A DNA stretch of 37,653 nt from Hyphomicrobiales bacterium (GCA_900471605.1 UCEY01000042.1:1-37653); one strand, 5' to 3'. Shown: positions 7,603 to 20,565, numbered from the stretch's first letter. The notes: generated from the sequence alone by a model not told the origin. Translations and numbers: made by a program.

Positions 7603-8482
7603 TTTCCGCTTTCGCGGCAATCCATTCCATCAGCGCATTCTGCGCATGCAGCAAAAAGGCCTTCACCGCCGCACTCTGGCAGGCCGGATGCGCCATCGCA
7701 TCCGCCGTCACTTCTTGGCCGCGAACCACCGGTGGACAAGGAATGAAGATCGCATCGGGGCGGCATTTGTTGAGGATTTCAGCCGAAATCCGGTAGGCCA
7801 AAAGCTGGCTTGCAGCCTGTTCGCTTGCCCAACTGTCGGTGAAGATGACATCCGCGTCCTCAAGCTCGCGCATATCCGTGCTCAGCCGGAAATTGGGGTT
7901 GAGAAGCGCCGGGTCGCTGACGTGCCAATCGTCCGGATAGACCTGCACCACCTCGATCGGCAGCGCGATCGACGCCTCCACCCAGGATCGCAGGATATTG
8001 GCGTCCGGCGCCACGCCGACGATCTTCAGTCCCTCGACCCCACCCCTCCGGCTGTGGACATAGGCGAGGTCTCCGAGCGTCTCGCACGGATGGTTCGATC
8101 GGGTCCGGGCATTGATGACCGGCGCCCGGGCATGCGCCGCCAGCTCCCGGAGCGAGGCGAGTTCCGGCGTACGGACGACGATCGTGTCGAACCAGTTGTC
8201 GAGGAAACCGGCCAGATCGGCAATCGCCTCCCGTCCCCCGAGACTGACCGGCGCGTGCACACAGATGCCGCCCATCGCCTGGATCCCGAGATCGAAGGCC
8301 GTCGTATTACGCCAGCCGCCATCGTCGACGATCAGGGCGATCCGCCTGCCTTCGAGGCTTCGCGGCATCCGCCCTTCCCACCACGCTTCGCCAAGGGCAC
8401 GGGCGCGTTCGATGATTGCCAGTACCGCGTCCGCCGGCAGGTCATGAAATTCCAGGAAATCGCGATTTGCGGAGATGGTCAT
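7586..8482 (-). CDS. Divergent aspartate/ornithine carbamoyltransferase-superfamily protein
   Basis: About 298 residues from the ATG at 8482 (an in-frame GTG at 8494 is the alternative). The overall fold is that of ATCase/OTCase: N-terminal segment FLEFHDLPADAVLAIIERA, the HPCETLGDL motif at 131-139, and a C-terminal PPVVRGQEVT segment in place of the usual HCLPAHRGEEVT. The phosphate-binding S-T-R-T-R loop is replaced by G-W-R-N at 56-59, keeping only the Arg. The Cys of the OTCase HCLP loop remains as IPCPP, but its His is lost. It may be a transcarbamylase for another acceptor or a non-catalytic paralogue; it should not be called argF. It overlaps the barrel gene's 3' end by 17 bp and lies downstream of galU, separated from it by a terminator. 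Confidence 0.72.
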   Translation of the reverse strand: MTISANRDFLEFHDLPADAVLAIIERARALGEAWWEGRMPRSLEGRRIALIVDDGGWRNTTAFDLGIQAMGGICVHAPVSLGGREAIADLAGFLDNWFDTIVVRTPELASLRELAAHARAPVINARTRSNHPCETLGDLAYVHSRRGGVEGLKIVGVAPDANILRSWVEASIALPIEVVQVYPDDWHVSDPALLNPNFRLSTDMRELEDADVIFTDSWASEQAASQLLAYRISAEILNKCRPDAIFIPCPPVVRGQEVTADAMAHPACQSAAVKAFLLHAQNALMEWIAAKAEISASR

Positions 8483-8500
8483 GGCACCCGGCACCCATGA

Positions 8501-8536
8501 AAAAGAAAACCCCTCATAGCAGGACCATGAGGGGTT
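8501..8536 (-). terminator. Rho-independent terminator after galU
   Basis: AACCCCTCAT at 8508-8517 pairs with ATGAGGGGTT at 8527-8536 around a 9-nt loop (10-bp stem). On the minus strand the stem runs into TTTTCTTTTT. It ends galU transcription before the carbamoyltransferase-like gene, which starts immediately downstream and therefore probably needs its own promoter or read-through. Confidence 0.85.
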
Positions 8537-8571
8537 ATGTCACATCGGGCCGGCAGGCCGCCGGCCGAAGC

Positions 8572-9459
8572 TTATTTCAGCGAGGCGATCAGCGCCTTCA
8601 GCGGCTCTTCGATCGCCGGGCGGATATCGGCGCGCTGCAGGGCAAACGCCAGGTTGGCCAGGATGAAACCATCTTTCGCGCCGCAGTCGAACGTATCGCC
8701 CTTGAACGGATAGGCTGCGAATTCCTGGGCCTTGGCAAGCGTCAGCATGCCGTCGGTCAGCTGGATCTCGTTGCCCGCGCCGCGCTCCTGGGTTTCCAGG
8801 ATCTTGAAGATCTCCGGCTGCAGGATGTAGCGGCCGTTGATGTAGAGGTTGGACGGGGCCGTGCCCTTGGCCGGCTTTTCGACCATCTGGGTGATCTTGA
8901 AACCTTCGCCGACCGGCGCGCCGATGCCGACGATGCCGTATTTATGCGCCTGTTCCGGATCGCATTCCTGCACCGCAATCACGTTGCCGCCGCTTTCGGC
9001 ATAGAGATCGACCATGCCCTTGAGGCAACCCTTGCCGCCGGCCATGATCATGTCGGGCAGCAGCACCGCGAAGGGCTCGTTGCCGACGATGTCGCGGGCG
9101 CACCACACCGCATGACCGAGACCGAGCGGCACCTGCTGGCGCGTGAAGCTGGCGGTACCTGCGACCGGCAGAAGGCCGGCGAGCAGCGTCAGCTCGGCGT
9201 TCTTGTTGCGCTCGCGCAGCATCTGCTCCAGTTCGTACTGGATGTCGAAATAATCTTCGATGACGCCTTTGCCGCGACCCGTCACGAACACGAAATGCTC
9301 GATCCCCGCTTCGGCGGCCTCATCCACCACATACTGGATGACCGGCTTGTCGACGACGGTCAGCATTTCCTTCGGCACCGCCTTGGTGGCGGGCAGGAAG
9401 CGCGTGCCCAGACCTGCTACGGGAAACACTGCCTTACGGATCTTTTGTTGTTGTGCCAC
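8572..9459 (-). CDS. galU: UTP-glucose-1-phosphate uridylyltransferase
   Basis: Makes UDP-glucose from UTP and glucose 1-phosphate for exopolysaccharide, LPS core and glucan synthesis; cytoplasmic. It has 295 residues with the nucleotidyltransferase signature VFPVAGLGTRFLPATKAVPK near the N-terminus, VLLPDMI around the metal-binding Asp, VEKP in the middle and GDTFDCGAKDGF near the end. The start is GTG at 9459, with AGGAGG five bases upstream. An ATG at 9463 sits closer to the ribosome site but is out of frame. A terminator closes the gene. The upstream ~200 bp shared with the transglycosylase gene is AT-richer than its surroundings. Confidence 0.95.
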   Translation of the reverse strand: MAQQQKIRKAVFPVAGLGTRFLPATKAVPKEMLTVVDKPVIQYVVDEAAEAGIEHFVFVTGRGKGVIEDYFDIQYELEQMLRERNKNAELTLLAGLLPVAGTASFTRQQVPLGLGHAVWCARDIVGNEPFAVLLPDMIMAGGKGCLKGMVDLYAESGGNVIAVQECDPEQAHKYGIVGIGAPVGEGFKITQMVEKPAKGTAPSNLYINGRYILQPEIFKILETQERGAGNEIQLTDGMLTLAKAQEFAAYPFKGDTFDCGAKDGFILANLAFALQRADIRPAIEEPLKALIASLK

Positions 9460-9659
9460 TCATGCCTCCTGAAAGCACGTCATTGTGCGAATATTCGATT
9501 CTTGGCATCTAATGACGAATTGCTACCGTTTCGCAAAGACTGCCGCGGGTCGGGTTTCTATGGTAAAGAATTTGTTGACCCAATTCTGTTATTACATCGT
9601 TAAGCCGCATGCCACTCTTGCCGTAAGGCTTGGTAAAAGAAGAATGGACCCGACTGCCG

Positions 9660-10880
9660 ATGAAGACGTTTCGCACCAACCTGTTTCGTGGGTTTGCTTT
9701 CTCCCTGATCGCCGGGCTCGCCGCCGCGGCCATGCCGATAGATGCTCAGGCAGACGCCGGTTTCAAGACGTGGATCGCAAAATTCTACGATACCGCAGCC
9801 AAGAGCGGGATCACCCGCTCCACCTATGAAAGAGCGTTCGCAGGCGTCAGCGAACCCGATCAGGACGTGCTCGAAAAGGCCAATTATCAGCCGGAATTCA
9901 AGTCGAAGATCTGGGATTACCTCGACAGCCGCGTCAACCCCTATACCGTCAAGATCGGTCGCGAGATGGCCGCCAAGCACGGCTCGACGCTGGCCGCCCT
10001 GGAGCGCCATTTCGGCGTCGACAAGAACATCCTGCTCGCCATCTGGTCGATGGAGTCCAATTATGGGGCAGCGCTGGAAAATCCCGACCGCCTGCACCAC
10101 GTGCCGCAGGCGCTGGCGACGCTTGCCTGGGGCGACCCCAAGCGCGCCAAATTCGCCCGCACCCAGCTCATCGCCGCGCTGAAGATCCTGCAGTCGGGCG
10201 ACATTACGCCCAAGCAGCTCACCGGCTCCTGGGCCGGCGCCATGGGCCATACCCAGTTCATCCCGACCAGCTACCTGCTCTACGCGATCGATGCGGACGG
10301 CAACGGCAAGCGCGACATCTGGCACTCGGTGCCGGATGCGCTCGCCACCTCCGCCAACCTGCTTGCCAAGAACGGCTGGCAGAGCGGCAAGACCTGGGGT
10401 TATGAAACCGTGCTGCCGGCGGAGGGCGCCCGGCACGAAGGCCAGACCAAGCCGCTCGGCGAATGGGCGAAGCTCGGTTTCACCCGCCCGAACGGCAAGG
10501 GTTTTCCGCGCGGCACCGACCGGGCGACCCTGAAGCTGATGGCGGGCGAAGGCGGCCCGGCCTTCCTGATGCTCGGCAATTTCTTCACCGTGAAGAAATA
10601 CAACGCCGCCGACAGCTATGCGCTCGCGGTCGGCCTGCTCGCCGACGAGATCGCCGGTTTCGGCGGGGTCCAGCAGAACTGGCCGCGCCCGGAAGGCACG
10701 CTCGACATCAAGCAGAAATTCGAGCTGCAGAACCGCATGAAGCAGCTCGGTTATTACGAGGGCGAAGTCGACGGCAATTTCGGCTCCGGCTCGAAGGCGG
10801 CGATTTCCGCGATCCAGAAGCGGCTCGGGATGCAGCAGAACGGCGAGCCGTCGAGGTCGCTTCTCGAAGCTTTGCGTTGA
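9660..10880 (+). CDS. Lytic murein transglycosylase, MltB family, with peptidoglycan-binding domain
   Basis: Cleaves the MurNAc-GlcNAc bond with formation of 1,6-anhydro-MurNAc; periplasmic. It is about 406 residues from the ATG at 9660. Signal peptide MKTFRTNLFRGFAFSLIAGL... ends near DAQA (about residue 31). The SLT_2 catalytic domain carries the Glu in SMESNYG (E132), then SWAGAMGHTQFIPTSY and the DGNGKRDIW loop typical of MltB. A C-terminal PG_binding_1 domain covers about 345-406 (LQNRMKQLGYYEGEVDGNFG). No lipobox Cys is seen, so it is soluble, unlike E. coli MltB. The frame extends upstream to a TTG at 9630, but the signal peptide argues for 9660. Confidence 0.93.
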   Translation: MKTFRTNLFRGFAFSLIAGLAAAAMPIDAQADAGFKTWIAKFYDTAAKSGITRSTYERAFAGVSEPDQDVLEKANYQPEFKSKIWDYLDSRVNPYTVKIGREMAAKHGSTLAALERHFGVDKNILLAIWSMESNYGAALENPDRLHHVPQALATLAWGDPKRAKFARTQLIAALKILQSGDITPKQLTGSWAGAMGHTQFIPTSYLLYAIDADGNGKRDIWHSVPDALATSANLLAKNGWQSGKTWGYETVLPAEGARHEGQTKPLGEWAKLGFTRPNGKGFPRGTDRATLKLMAGEGGPAFLMLGNFFTVKKYNAADSYALAVGLLADEIAGFGGVQQNWPRPEGTLDIKQKFELQNRMKQLGYYEGEVDGNFGSGSKAAISAIQKRLGMQQNGEPSRSLLEALR

Positions 10881-10946
10881 CAACCAGGTGCTTCGCGCCC
10901 CATCGTTCGAAAGAATCTCCCGCAAGGCATGCGGGATGGCGGAGAC

Positions 10947-12218
10947 ATGAAGGCTTTGCATAAATCCGGGCGAAACGAAGCCGGCGGCAACGGCGCCAGG
11001 CGGAACACGGTGTCGCGGAACAAGGGATCGGCGCGCTTGCCCCTTCTTTTCCTCGCGGTCGTGCTTGCCCTGCCGGTTTCGACAGTGCCGGCTGCCGCTC
11101 AGGAGCCTCCGCCGCGCCGCAATCTCTTGGACTACCTGTTCGGCGGACCGCGTTATGAACGCGACGACCGCTATGAGCAGCCCGCCCCCTATGGCCGGCG
11201 CCGTTACGAGCGGGACGGCTCGATCATCGACATGAGGCCGCGCCCGCGCCGCAGCCCGGGACGGGCGGCAGCGCCCCGTCCGGTGCAGCCGGTCGTCCCG
11301 CCGGCACCGGAACCGGTCGCCAAGCTCGAAAATGCCAAGCAGATCCTGGTGGTCGGTGATTTCATGGCGGGCAATATCGGCAGCGAGCTGGAAACCACCT
11401 TCGCGGCGGCACCGGGCGTTGCGATCACCGAACGCAGCGACGGTTCCTCCGGCCTCGTGCGCGAGGATCACTTCGATTGGCCGGCTGCGCTCCCCGCCAT
11501 GCTCGACGAAGTGAAGCCCGCCGTCGTCGTCGTCATGATCGGCGCCAACGACCGGCAGCAGATGACGATCGGCGGCAGCATCAAGGAAAAGTTCCGCAGC
11601 GACGCCTGGTTCAAGGAATACGAGCATCGGGTGACCGAGCTGGTCGGCATCGTCGCCACCCGCAAGCTGCCGCTTCTCTGGGTGGGCCTGCCCTCCTTCC
11701 AGTCGCCGCTGGCGACCGCCGATGCGGTGACGCTCAACGCCATCTACCGCAACCAGGTGGAAAAGGCGGGCGGCGAATTCGTCGATATCTGGGAAGGTTT
11801 CGTCGACGAGGACGGCAAGTTCGTCGTCACCGGTTCCGACGTCAACGGCCAGCAGGTGCGCCTGCGCGGCTCCGACGGCATCACCTTCACCAAGGCCGGC
11901 AAGCAGAAGCTCGCCTTCTACGTGGAAAAACTGGTCCGCCGGCATCTCGGCGAAATGGCGAGCCCCGACGTCGTCAAGCTCGACGGCTCAAACCTGCCGG
12001 CGCTATCGGCCCTTCCGGCCTCGCCGGGTCAGGCCGTGCCGACCCATCCGATCAGCCTCTCCGACCCCGAACTCGACGGCGGCAAGGACCTGCTCGGCGC
12101 CGGCCCGCTCCCCTCCGTCCTCGTCGAGACGCCGCGCGACAAACTGGTCAGGCGCGGCGAACTGGCGCCTGCCCCGGCAGGACGCGTCGATGATTATCGG
12201 GTGAAAGCGGCGCAGTAA
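10947..12218 (+). CDS. SGNH-fold (DUF459-like) exported protein lacking catalytic Ser and His
   Basis: About 423 residues. A positively charged N-terminus and hydrophobic segment (LPLLFLAVVLALPVSTVPAAA, about 31-51) give a signal peptide or anchor. An Arg/Tyr/Pro-rich linker follows to about 125, then an SGNH/GDSL-like domain. Block I reads VVGDFMAG, so the nucleophile of GDS is Phe (F139). Block III GAND is intact (199-202). Block V reads SDGITFT, with Thr where the catalytic His belongs. The DUF459 family knowledge suggests this may be family-wide in rhizobia. A structural or binding role in the envelope is as likely as hydrolysis. An alternative ATG at 10929 lies inside a 7-bp hairpin (10918-10936). 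It starts 66 bp after the transglycosylase, probably co-transcribed. Confidence 0.78.
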   Translation: MKALHKSGRNEAGGNGARRNTVSRNKGSARLPLLFLAVVLALPVSTVPAAAQEPPPRRNLLDYLFGGPRYERDDRYEQPAPYGRRRYERDGSIIDMRPRPRRSPGRAAAPRPVQPVVPPAPEPVAKLENAKQILVVGDFMAGNIGSELETTFAAAPGVAITERSDGSSGLVREDHFDWPAALPAMLDEVKPAVVVVMIGANDRQQMTIGGSIKEKFRSDAWFKEYEHRVTELVGIVATRKLPLLWVGLPSFQSPLATADAVTLNAIYRNQVEKAGGEFVDIWEGFVDEDGKFVVTGSDVNGQQVRLRGSDGITFTKAGKQKLAFYVEKLVRRHLGEMASPDVVKLDGSNLPALSALPASPGQAVPTHPISLSDPELDGGKDLLGAGPLPSVLVETPRDKLVRRGELAPAPAGRVDDYRVKAAQ

Positions 12219-12263
12219 TCATCACCCTTGGCGTGAGAGCAGACCACCTCTGCCCTGCCGGGC

Positions 12264-12287
12264 ATCTCCCCCACAAGAGGGGGAGAT
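12264..12287. repeat. Intergenic hairpin, REP-like, between convergent genes
   Basis: ATCTCCCCC at 12264-12272 and GGGGGAGAT at 12279-12287 form a perfect 9-bp stem with a 6-nt loop ACAAGA. No T-tract follows on either strand. The CCCC-CACAAG-GGGG core recurs in the element at 20.47-20.56 kb, so this is probably one of the dispersed intergenic palindromes common in rhizobia. It may also act as a bidirectional terminator for the SGNH gene and gltD. Confidence 0.55.
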
Positions 12288-12347
12288 CATCGGGAGCATG
12301 CCGCGCCGCTTCGGATCCCCATAAGCGCTGGCGAAAAGAGACCCAGC

Positions 12348-13802
12348 TTACCGCGGCAGAACCGAGCTTCCCATCAGCGCCTCGTCGATGGCGCGTGCCG
12401 CCTGGCGGCCTTCGCGGATCGCCCAGACGACCAGCGACTGGCCGCGGCGCACGTCGCCGGCGCTCCAGAGCTTGTCAACCGAGGTCTTGTAGTCCTTTTC
12501 GTTGGCAACCACGTTGGTCGAGCCGCGGCGGTCGACATTCAGCGTCAGCTTGCCTTCGAGTTCGGTGAGAACCCCGTCCGTCAGCGGGCCGGAGAAACCG
12601 ATGGCGATGAAGGCGAGATCGGCCTTGATGATGAAATCCGTGCCGGCGATCGGCTTGCGGCGCTCGTCGACTTCGCAGCAGCGCACGCCGGTGAGTTGGC
12701 CGTCTTCGCCGACGAACTCGAGCGTCGCCACCTGGAACTCGCGGACCGCACCTTCGGCCTGCGAAGACGAGGTGCGCATCTTGGTGGCCCAGAACGGCCA
12801 GACGGCGAGCTTGTCCTCCTTCTCGGGCGGCTGCGGGCGGATGTCGAGCTGGGTCACCTTGACGGCGCCCTGGCGGAAGGCCGTGCCGACGCAGTCGGAA
12901 GCCGTATCACCGCCGCCAACGACGACCACATGCTTGGCGCCGGCGAGGATCGGATCGGCCGGCCAGGCAACGCTGTCGATGTTTTCACGGCCGAGGCGGC
13001 GGTTCTGCTGCACGAGGTAAGGCATCGCGTCGTAGACGCCATGCAGCTCGACGCCGGGTATGCCGGCCGGGCGCGGAGTTTCCGAACCGCCGCAGTAGAG
13101 CACGGCGTCATGTTCGGCGAGAAGCTTCTCGACCGGGATATCGACGCCGATATTGGCGCCGTAATGGAAGGTGACCCCTTCGCCGGTCATCTGCTCGACG
13201 CGGCGGTCGATGAAATTCTTCTCCATCTTGAAGTCCGGGATGCCGTAGCGCAGCAGGCCGCCGGCCTTGGACTCGCGCTCGTAGACATGCACCTCATGGC
13301 CGGCGCGGCCCAGCTGCTGGGCGGCCGCCATGCCGGCGGGGCCGGACCCGATGATCGCAACCTTCTTGCCGGTATGGATGGTCGCCGGCTGCGGGGCGAT
13401 GAAGCCGAGTTCATAGGCCTTGTCGGCAATCGCCTGCTCGACGGTCTTGATCGCGACCGGCGCATCCTCGAGGTTCAGCGTGCAGGCCTCCTCGCAGGGA
13501 GCGGGGCAGACGCGGCCGGTGAATTCCGGGAAGTTGTTCGTGGAATGGAGGTTGCGGATCGCCTCCTCCCACTTGTTGTTATAGACGAGGTCGTTCCAGT
13601 CCGGGATCTGGTTGTGAACCGGACAGCCGGTCGGGCCGTGGCAATAGGGAATGCCACAGTCCATGCAGCGCGCCGCCTGCTTGGTCACTTCCGCATCCGA
13701 CATCGGGATCGTGAACTCGCGGAAATGGCGGATGCGGTCGGAAGCAGGCTGATACTTGCCCACCTGCCGGTCGATTTCCAGGAAACCTGTTACCTTGCCC
13801 AT
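12348..13802 (-). CDS. gltD: Glutamate synthase (NADPH) small chain
   Basis: The beta subunit takes electrons from NADPH through FAD and passes them via Fe-S clusters to GltB for reductive transfer of the glutamine amide to 2-oxoglutarate. The protein is 484 residues. N-terminal cysteines for two 4Fe-4S clusters lie at C46, C49, C54, C60 and C99, C103, C107. The FAD dinucleotide fold is VAIIGSGPAGMAAAQQLGRA at about 149. The NADPH site is VVVVGGGDTASD, and the C-terminal LWSAGDVRRGQSLVVWAIREG is standard. AAGGGG lies seven bases before the ATG. It is the third gene of gltB - ybjQ-like - gltD, 12 bp after the preceding stop. Confidence 0.97.
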   Translation of the reverse strand: MGKVTGFLEIDRQVGKYQPASDRIRHFREFTIPMSDAEVTKQAARCMDCGIPYCHGPTGCPVHNQIPDWNDLVYNNKWEEAIRNLHSTNNFPEFTGRVCPAPCEEACTLNLEDAPVAIKTVEQAIADKAYELGFIAPQPATIHTGKKVAIIGSGPAGMAAAQQLGRAGHEVHVYERESKAGGLLRYGIPDFKMEKNFIDRRVEQMTGEGVTFHYGANIGVDIPVEKLLAEHDAVLYCGGSETPRPAGIPGVELHGVYDAMPYLVQQNRRLGRENIDSVAWPADPILAGAKHVVVVGGGDTASDCVGTAFRQGAVKVTQLDIRPQPPEKEDKLAVWPFWATKMRTSSSQAEGAVREFQVATLEFVGEDGQLTGVRCCEVDERRKPIAGTDFIIKADLAFIAIGFSGPLTDGVLTELEGKLTLNVDRRGSTNVVANEKDYKTSVDKLWSAGDVRRGQSLVVWAIREGRQAARAIDEALMGSSVLPR

Positions 13803-13814
13803 ATCTAAACCCCT

Positions 13815-14146
13815 TTACCGTACGACCACGGCCGTTCCGGATACTGAAACCATCAGCATCGAACCGCTGGAACCGGTGGAAATGTTTTCATAATCGATGT
13901 CGACGCCGACGACGGCGTTGGCACCCATGGCGCGAGCCCGTTCTTCAAGCTCTCCGAGCGCCGTCTCGCGGGCCTCTTTCAGAACCTGCTCGTAGGAGGC
14001 CGAGCGGCCGCCGACGAGATCCCGGATCCCCGCGAAAAGGTCGCGGAAGATGTTGGTTCCGAGAATGGCCTCGCCGGTGACGATGCCCCGGTATTCGGCG
14101 ATCGCCTTGCCTTCGACCGTCGGCGTCGTGGTGACGATGATCCCGC

Positions 14147-14150
<4 letters not shown>
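13815..14150 (-). CDS. YbjQ/UPF0145-family protein between gltB and gltD
   Basis: A 111-residue protein beginning MSGIIVTTTPTVEGKAI, with ITGEAILGTNIFRDLFAGIRDLVGGRS-like core features (here VTGEAILGTNIFRDLFAG) and the ERARAMGANAVVGVDIDYE segment typical of the YbjQ (putative heavy-metal-binding) family. The family forms ring-shaped oligomers in structural work, but no function is established. Its ATG overlaps the gltB TGA (ATGA), indicating translational coupling, and it ends 12 bp before gltD. It is therefore expressed as part of the glutamate synthase operon. The frame remains open far upstream, inside gltB, but that extension is a shadow of gltB. Confidence 0.85.
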
Positions 14151-18868
<4,718 letters not shown>

Positions 18869-18880
18869 CGTCATTCCTCC

Positions 18881-19346
18881 TGTTGGCCGCCTTCGGCAGC
18901 CGGCAAAGTGGCTCTCAATTGTCTCTTGGGGATGACAGACCAGGCTCCATCCCGTGATTCATGCGATGGCGCCGCTCCGGCACCAGATGCGGCTTCGCAG
19001 CGCAGCATAACCCGGATCGGCGTAAGCGTCAGCGGGAAAGAGGAGCGACTTGGTGCTTCATTTCCCGAAATTAGGACAGTATCTCTGTCCTAATTCTCAA
19101 AATCTATGCCATAGAAGTTAACCGGCCACAAGAGCGCTTCATAAAAATCCGCCGCATTAGGCGACAGAAGATTACGCCGAATGCCGTAGATGTCGAAATT
19201 TAATTACGCCAGCCAGGCTTTTAAAGCGTGCTGCTTGCTGACCTAACCGTTTCGGGCCTTTGAGCGCGCTGGCCGATTGATTACCGGTCCAAAAGGATTA
19301 ATCTCCGCCCGCCTTCCAAGCCAAAGTTTCCAGGGTGTTTTTCAGA
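18881..19346. other. Gene-free region between gltB and the threonine aldolase
   Basis: About 465 bp without a convincing gene. An open frame at 18908-19093 (61 codons) has no ribosome site or recognisable motif and was not called. The stretch is the divergent upstream region of gltB and the aldolase gene. Its one clear element is the 27-bp palindrome at 19069-19095. The rest is moderately AT-rich around 19090-19210. I saw no sigma-54 type GG-N10-GC site. Confidence 0.6.
19069..19095. promoter_or_regulatory. 27-bp perfect palindrome upstream of gltB (candidate operator)
   Basis: AATTAGGACAG at 19069-19079 and CTGTCCTAATT at 19085-19095 are exact complements separated by TATCT. Neither strand has a following T-tract, so it is not a terminator. 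On the gltB strand a TTGAGA lies just upstream of it, so the palindrome may overlap a -35/-10 pair about 200 bp before gltB. The form (11-bp half sites, 16-bp centre spacing) suits a homodimeric repressor. I do not recognise the regulator. Confidence 0.6.
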
Positions 19347-20399
19347 ATGTTTTTCGCTTCCGACAACTGGGCCGGCGCCCATCCGTCCATCAATGAACGC
19401 CTTTCCAGAGAGTCGACCCGGTTTGCCGCCGCGTATGGCAATAGCGACCTCGACAAGGCGGTCGAGGCCCGGTTCAACGAGATCTTCGAGCGGGACGTCT
19501 CCGTCTATTTCGTCTCGACCGGCACAGCCGCCAATTCGCTGTCGCTTGCCAGCATCGCGCGCGTCGGAGGCGTCGCCTTCTCCCATACGGAAGCGCATGT
19601 GATCGAGGACGAATGCGGCGCGCCGGACTTCTTTTCCGGCATGCGCATGGTTCCGGTCGAAGGCGAAGACGGCAAGATGGACCCGGAAAAGCTCAGCGCC
19701 CGCATCGCCGGCTTCCCGCAGGATTCGCTGCATCATGGCCGCGCCGCCGCCGTAACCCTCACCCAGGCGACCGAGACCGGCACCATCTATACGCTCGACG
19801 AGATCGACGCGCTCACCGCCATCGCCAGGGCGAACGGCCTGCCGGTCCATATGGACGGCGCCCGTTTCGCCAACGCCCTGGTCTCGCTCGGCTGCACGCC
19901 CGCCGAAATGACCTGGAAGCGCGGTATCGACATCCTCTCCTTCGGTGGCACCAAGAACGGCTGCTGGTGTGCGGAAGCGATCGTCTTTTTCAATCCGGAT
20001 CTCGCGAAAGACTTCGCCTTCATCCGCAAGCGCGCCGCCCAGCTGTTCTCGAAGACCCGCTTCATCTCGGCCCAGTTCGATGCCTATCTGCAGGACGGCC
20101 TGTGGCTCAACATGGCAAGCCACGCCAACAGCATGGCCGATCGCCTGCGCGCCGGGATCGGCTCGCTGAACAGCACCAGGCTTGCCTGGGAGACGACCTC
20201 CAACGAGGTCTTCGCCGTGCTCAACAAGGCGTCCGCCGAGGCTGCGGAAGCGCAGGGCGCCAAATTCTACGGCTGGCCGGCGCCGACCAACATGCCGGAG
20301 CCGGTCAGGAACGACGAAACCCTGATCCGCCTCGTCACCTCGTTTGCCACCACCGAAGAGGACATCGACCAGTTCCTGTCGATCTGCAGGGCGGGCTGA
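19347..20399 (+). CDS. ltaE: Low-specificity L-threonine aldolase
   Basis: PLP enzyme cleaving L-threonine or allo-threonine to glycine and acetaldehyde; cytoplasmic. It has 350 residues. STGTAANSL at about 57-65 binds the PLP phosphate, SHTEAHVIEDECGAP stacks on the cofactor, HMDGARFANAL at about 168-178 carries the Asp that pairs with the pyridine nitrogen, and SFGGTKNG carries the PLP lysine (K203). The frame includes a GTG at 19335, but the ATG at 19347 (MFFASDNWAGAHP) matches the usual family start. No obvious partner gene is next to it; it is followed by a REP-like element. Confidence 0.92.
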   Translation: MFFASDNWAGAHPSINERLSRESTRFAAAYGNSDLDKAVEARFNEIFERDVSVYFVSTGTAANSLSLASIARVGGVAFSHTEAHVIEDECGAPDFFSGMRMVPVEGEDGKMDPEKLSARIAGFPQDSLHHGRAAAVTLTQATETGTIYTLDEIDALTAIARANGLPVHMDGARFANALVSLGCTPAEMTWKRGIDILSFGGTKNGCWCAEAIVFFNPDLAKDFAFIRKRAAQLFSKTRFISAQFDAYLQDGLWLNMASHANSMADRLRAGIGSLNSTRLAWETTSNEVFAVLNKASAEAAEAQGAKFYGWPAPTNMPEPVRNDETLIRLVTSFATTEEDIDQFLSICRAG

Positions 20400-20469
20400 A
20401 CGGCGCCGCGTTTCGATCTCCCAATGGGGTCAGCGCTATCGCCTAGGGGAAGTGAGGCGGTTCGGCATC

Positions 20470-20565
20470 CCTAACCCTCCCCCTTGTGGGGAGGGTGGCC
20501 GGCAAGGCGGGAGGGGTTTTCACACGGAGTGAAGTCCCCTCCTCACAAGGGGGAGGGGCTCCACG
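20470..20565. repeat. REP-like compound inverted repeat
   Basis: Two palindromic units face each other in the aldolase/LysR gap. The first, 20475-20495, has CCCTCCCC pairing with GGGGAGGG. The second, 20536-20558, has CCCCTCC and GGGAGGGG around CACAAG. The two units are also near-complements of one another (one mismatch over the CCTCC-CACAAG-GGGGAGG core), so the whole element can fold as one long stem. It resembles rhizobial intergenic mosaic repeats. The convergent gene ends on both sides fit either a passive repeat or a terminator. Confidence 0.6.

Noticed and set aside
9600..11945. 781-codon minus-strand frame across the transglycosylase and SGNH genes
   Set aside because: It runs through two well-supported plus-strand genes with signal peptides and motifs; shadow frame.
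18908..19093. 61-codon open frame upstream of gltB
   Set aside because: No ribosome site, no recognisable motif, and it ends within the palindrome; more likely regulatory DNA.
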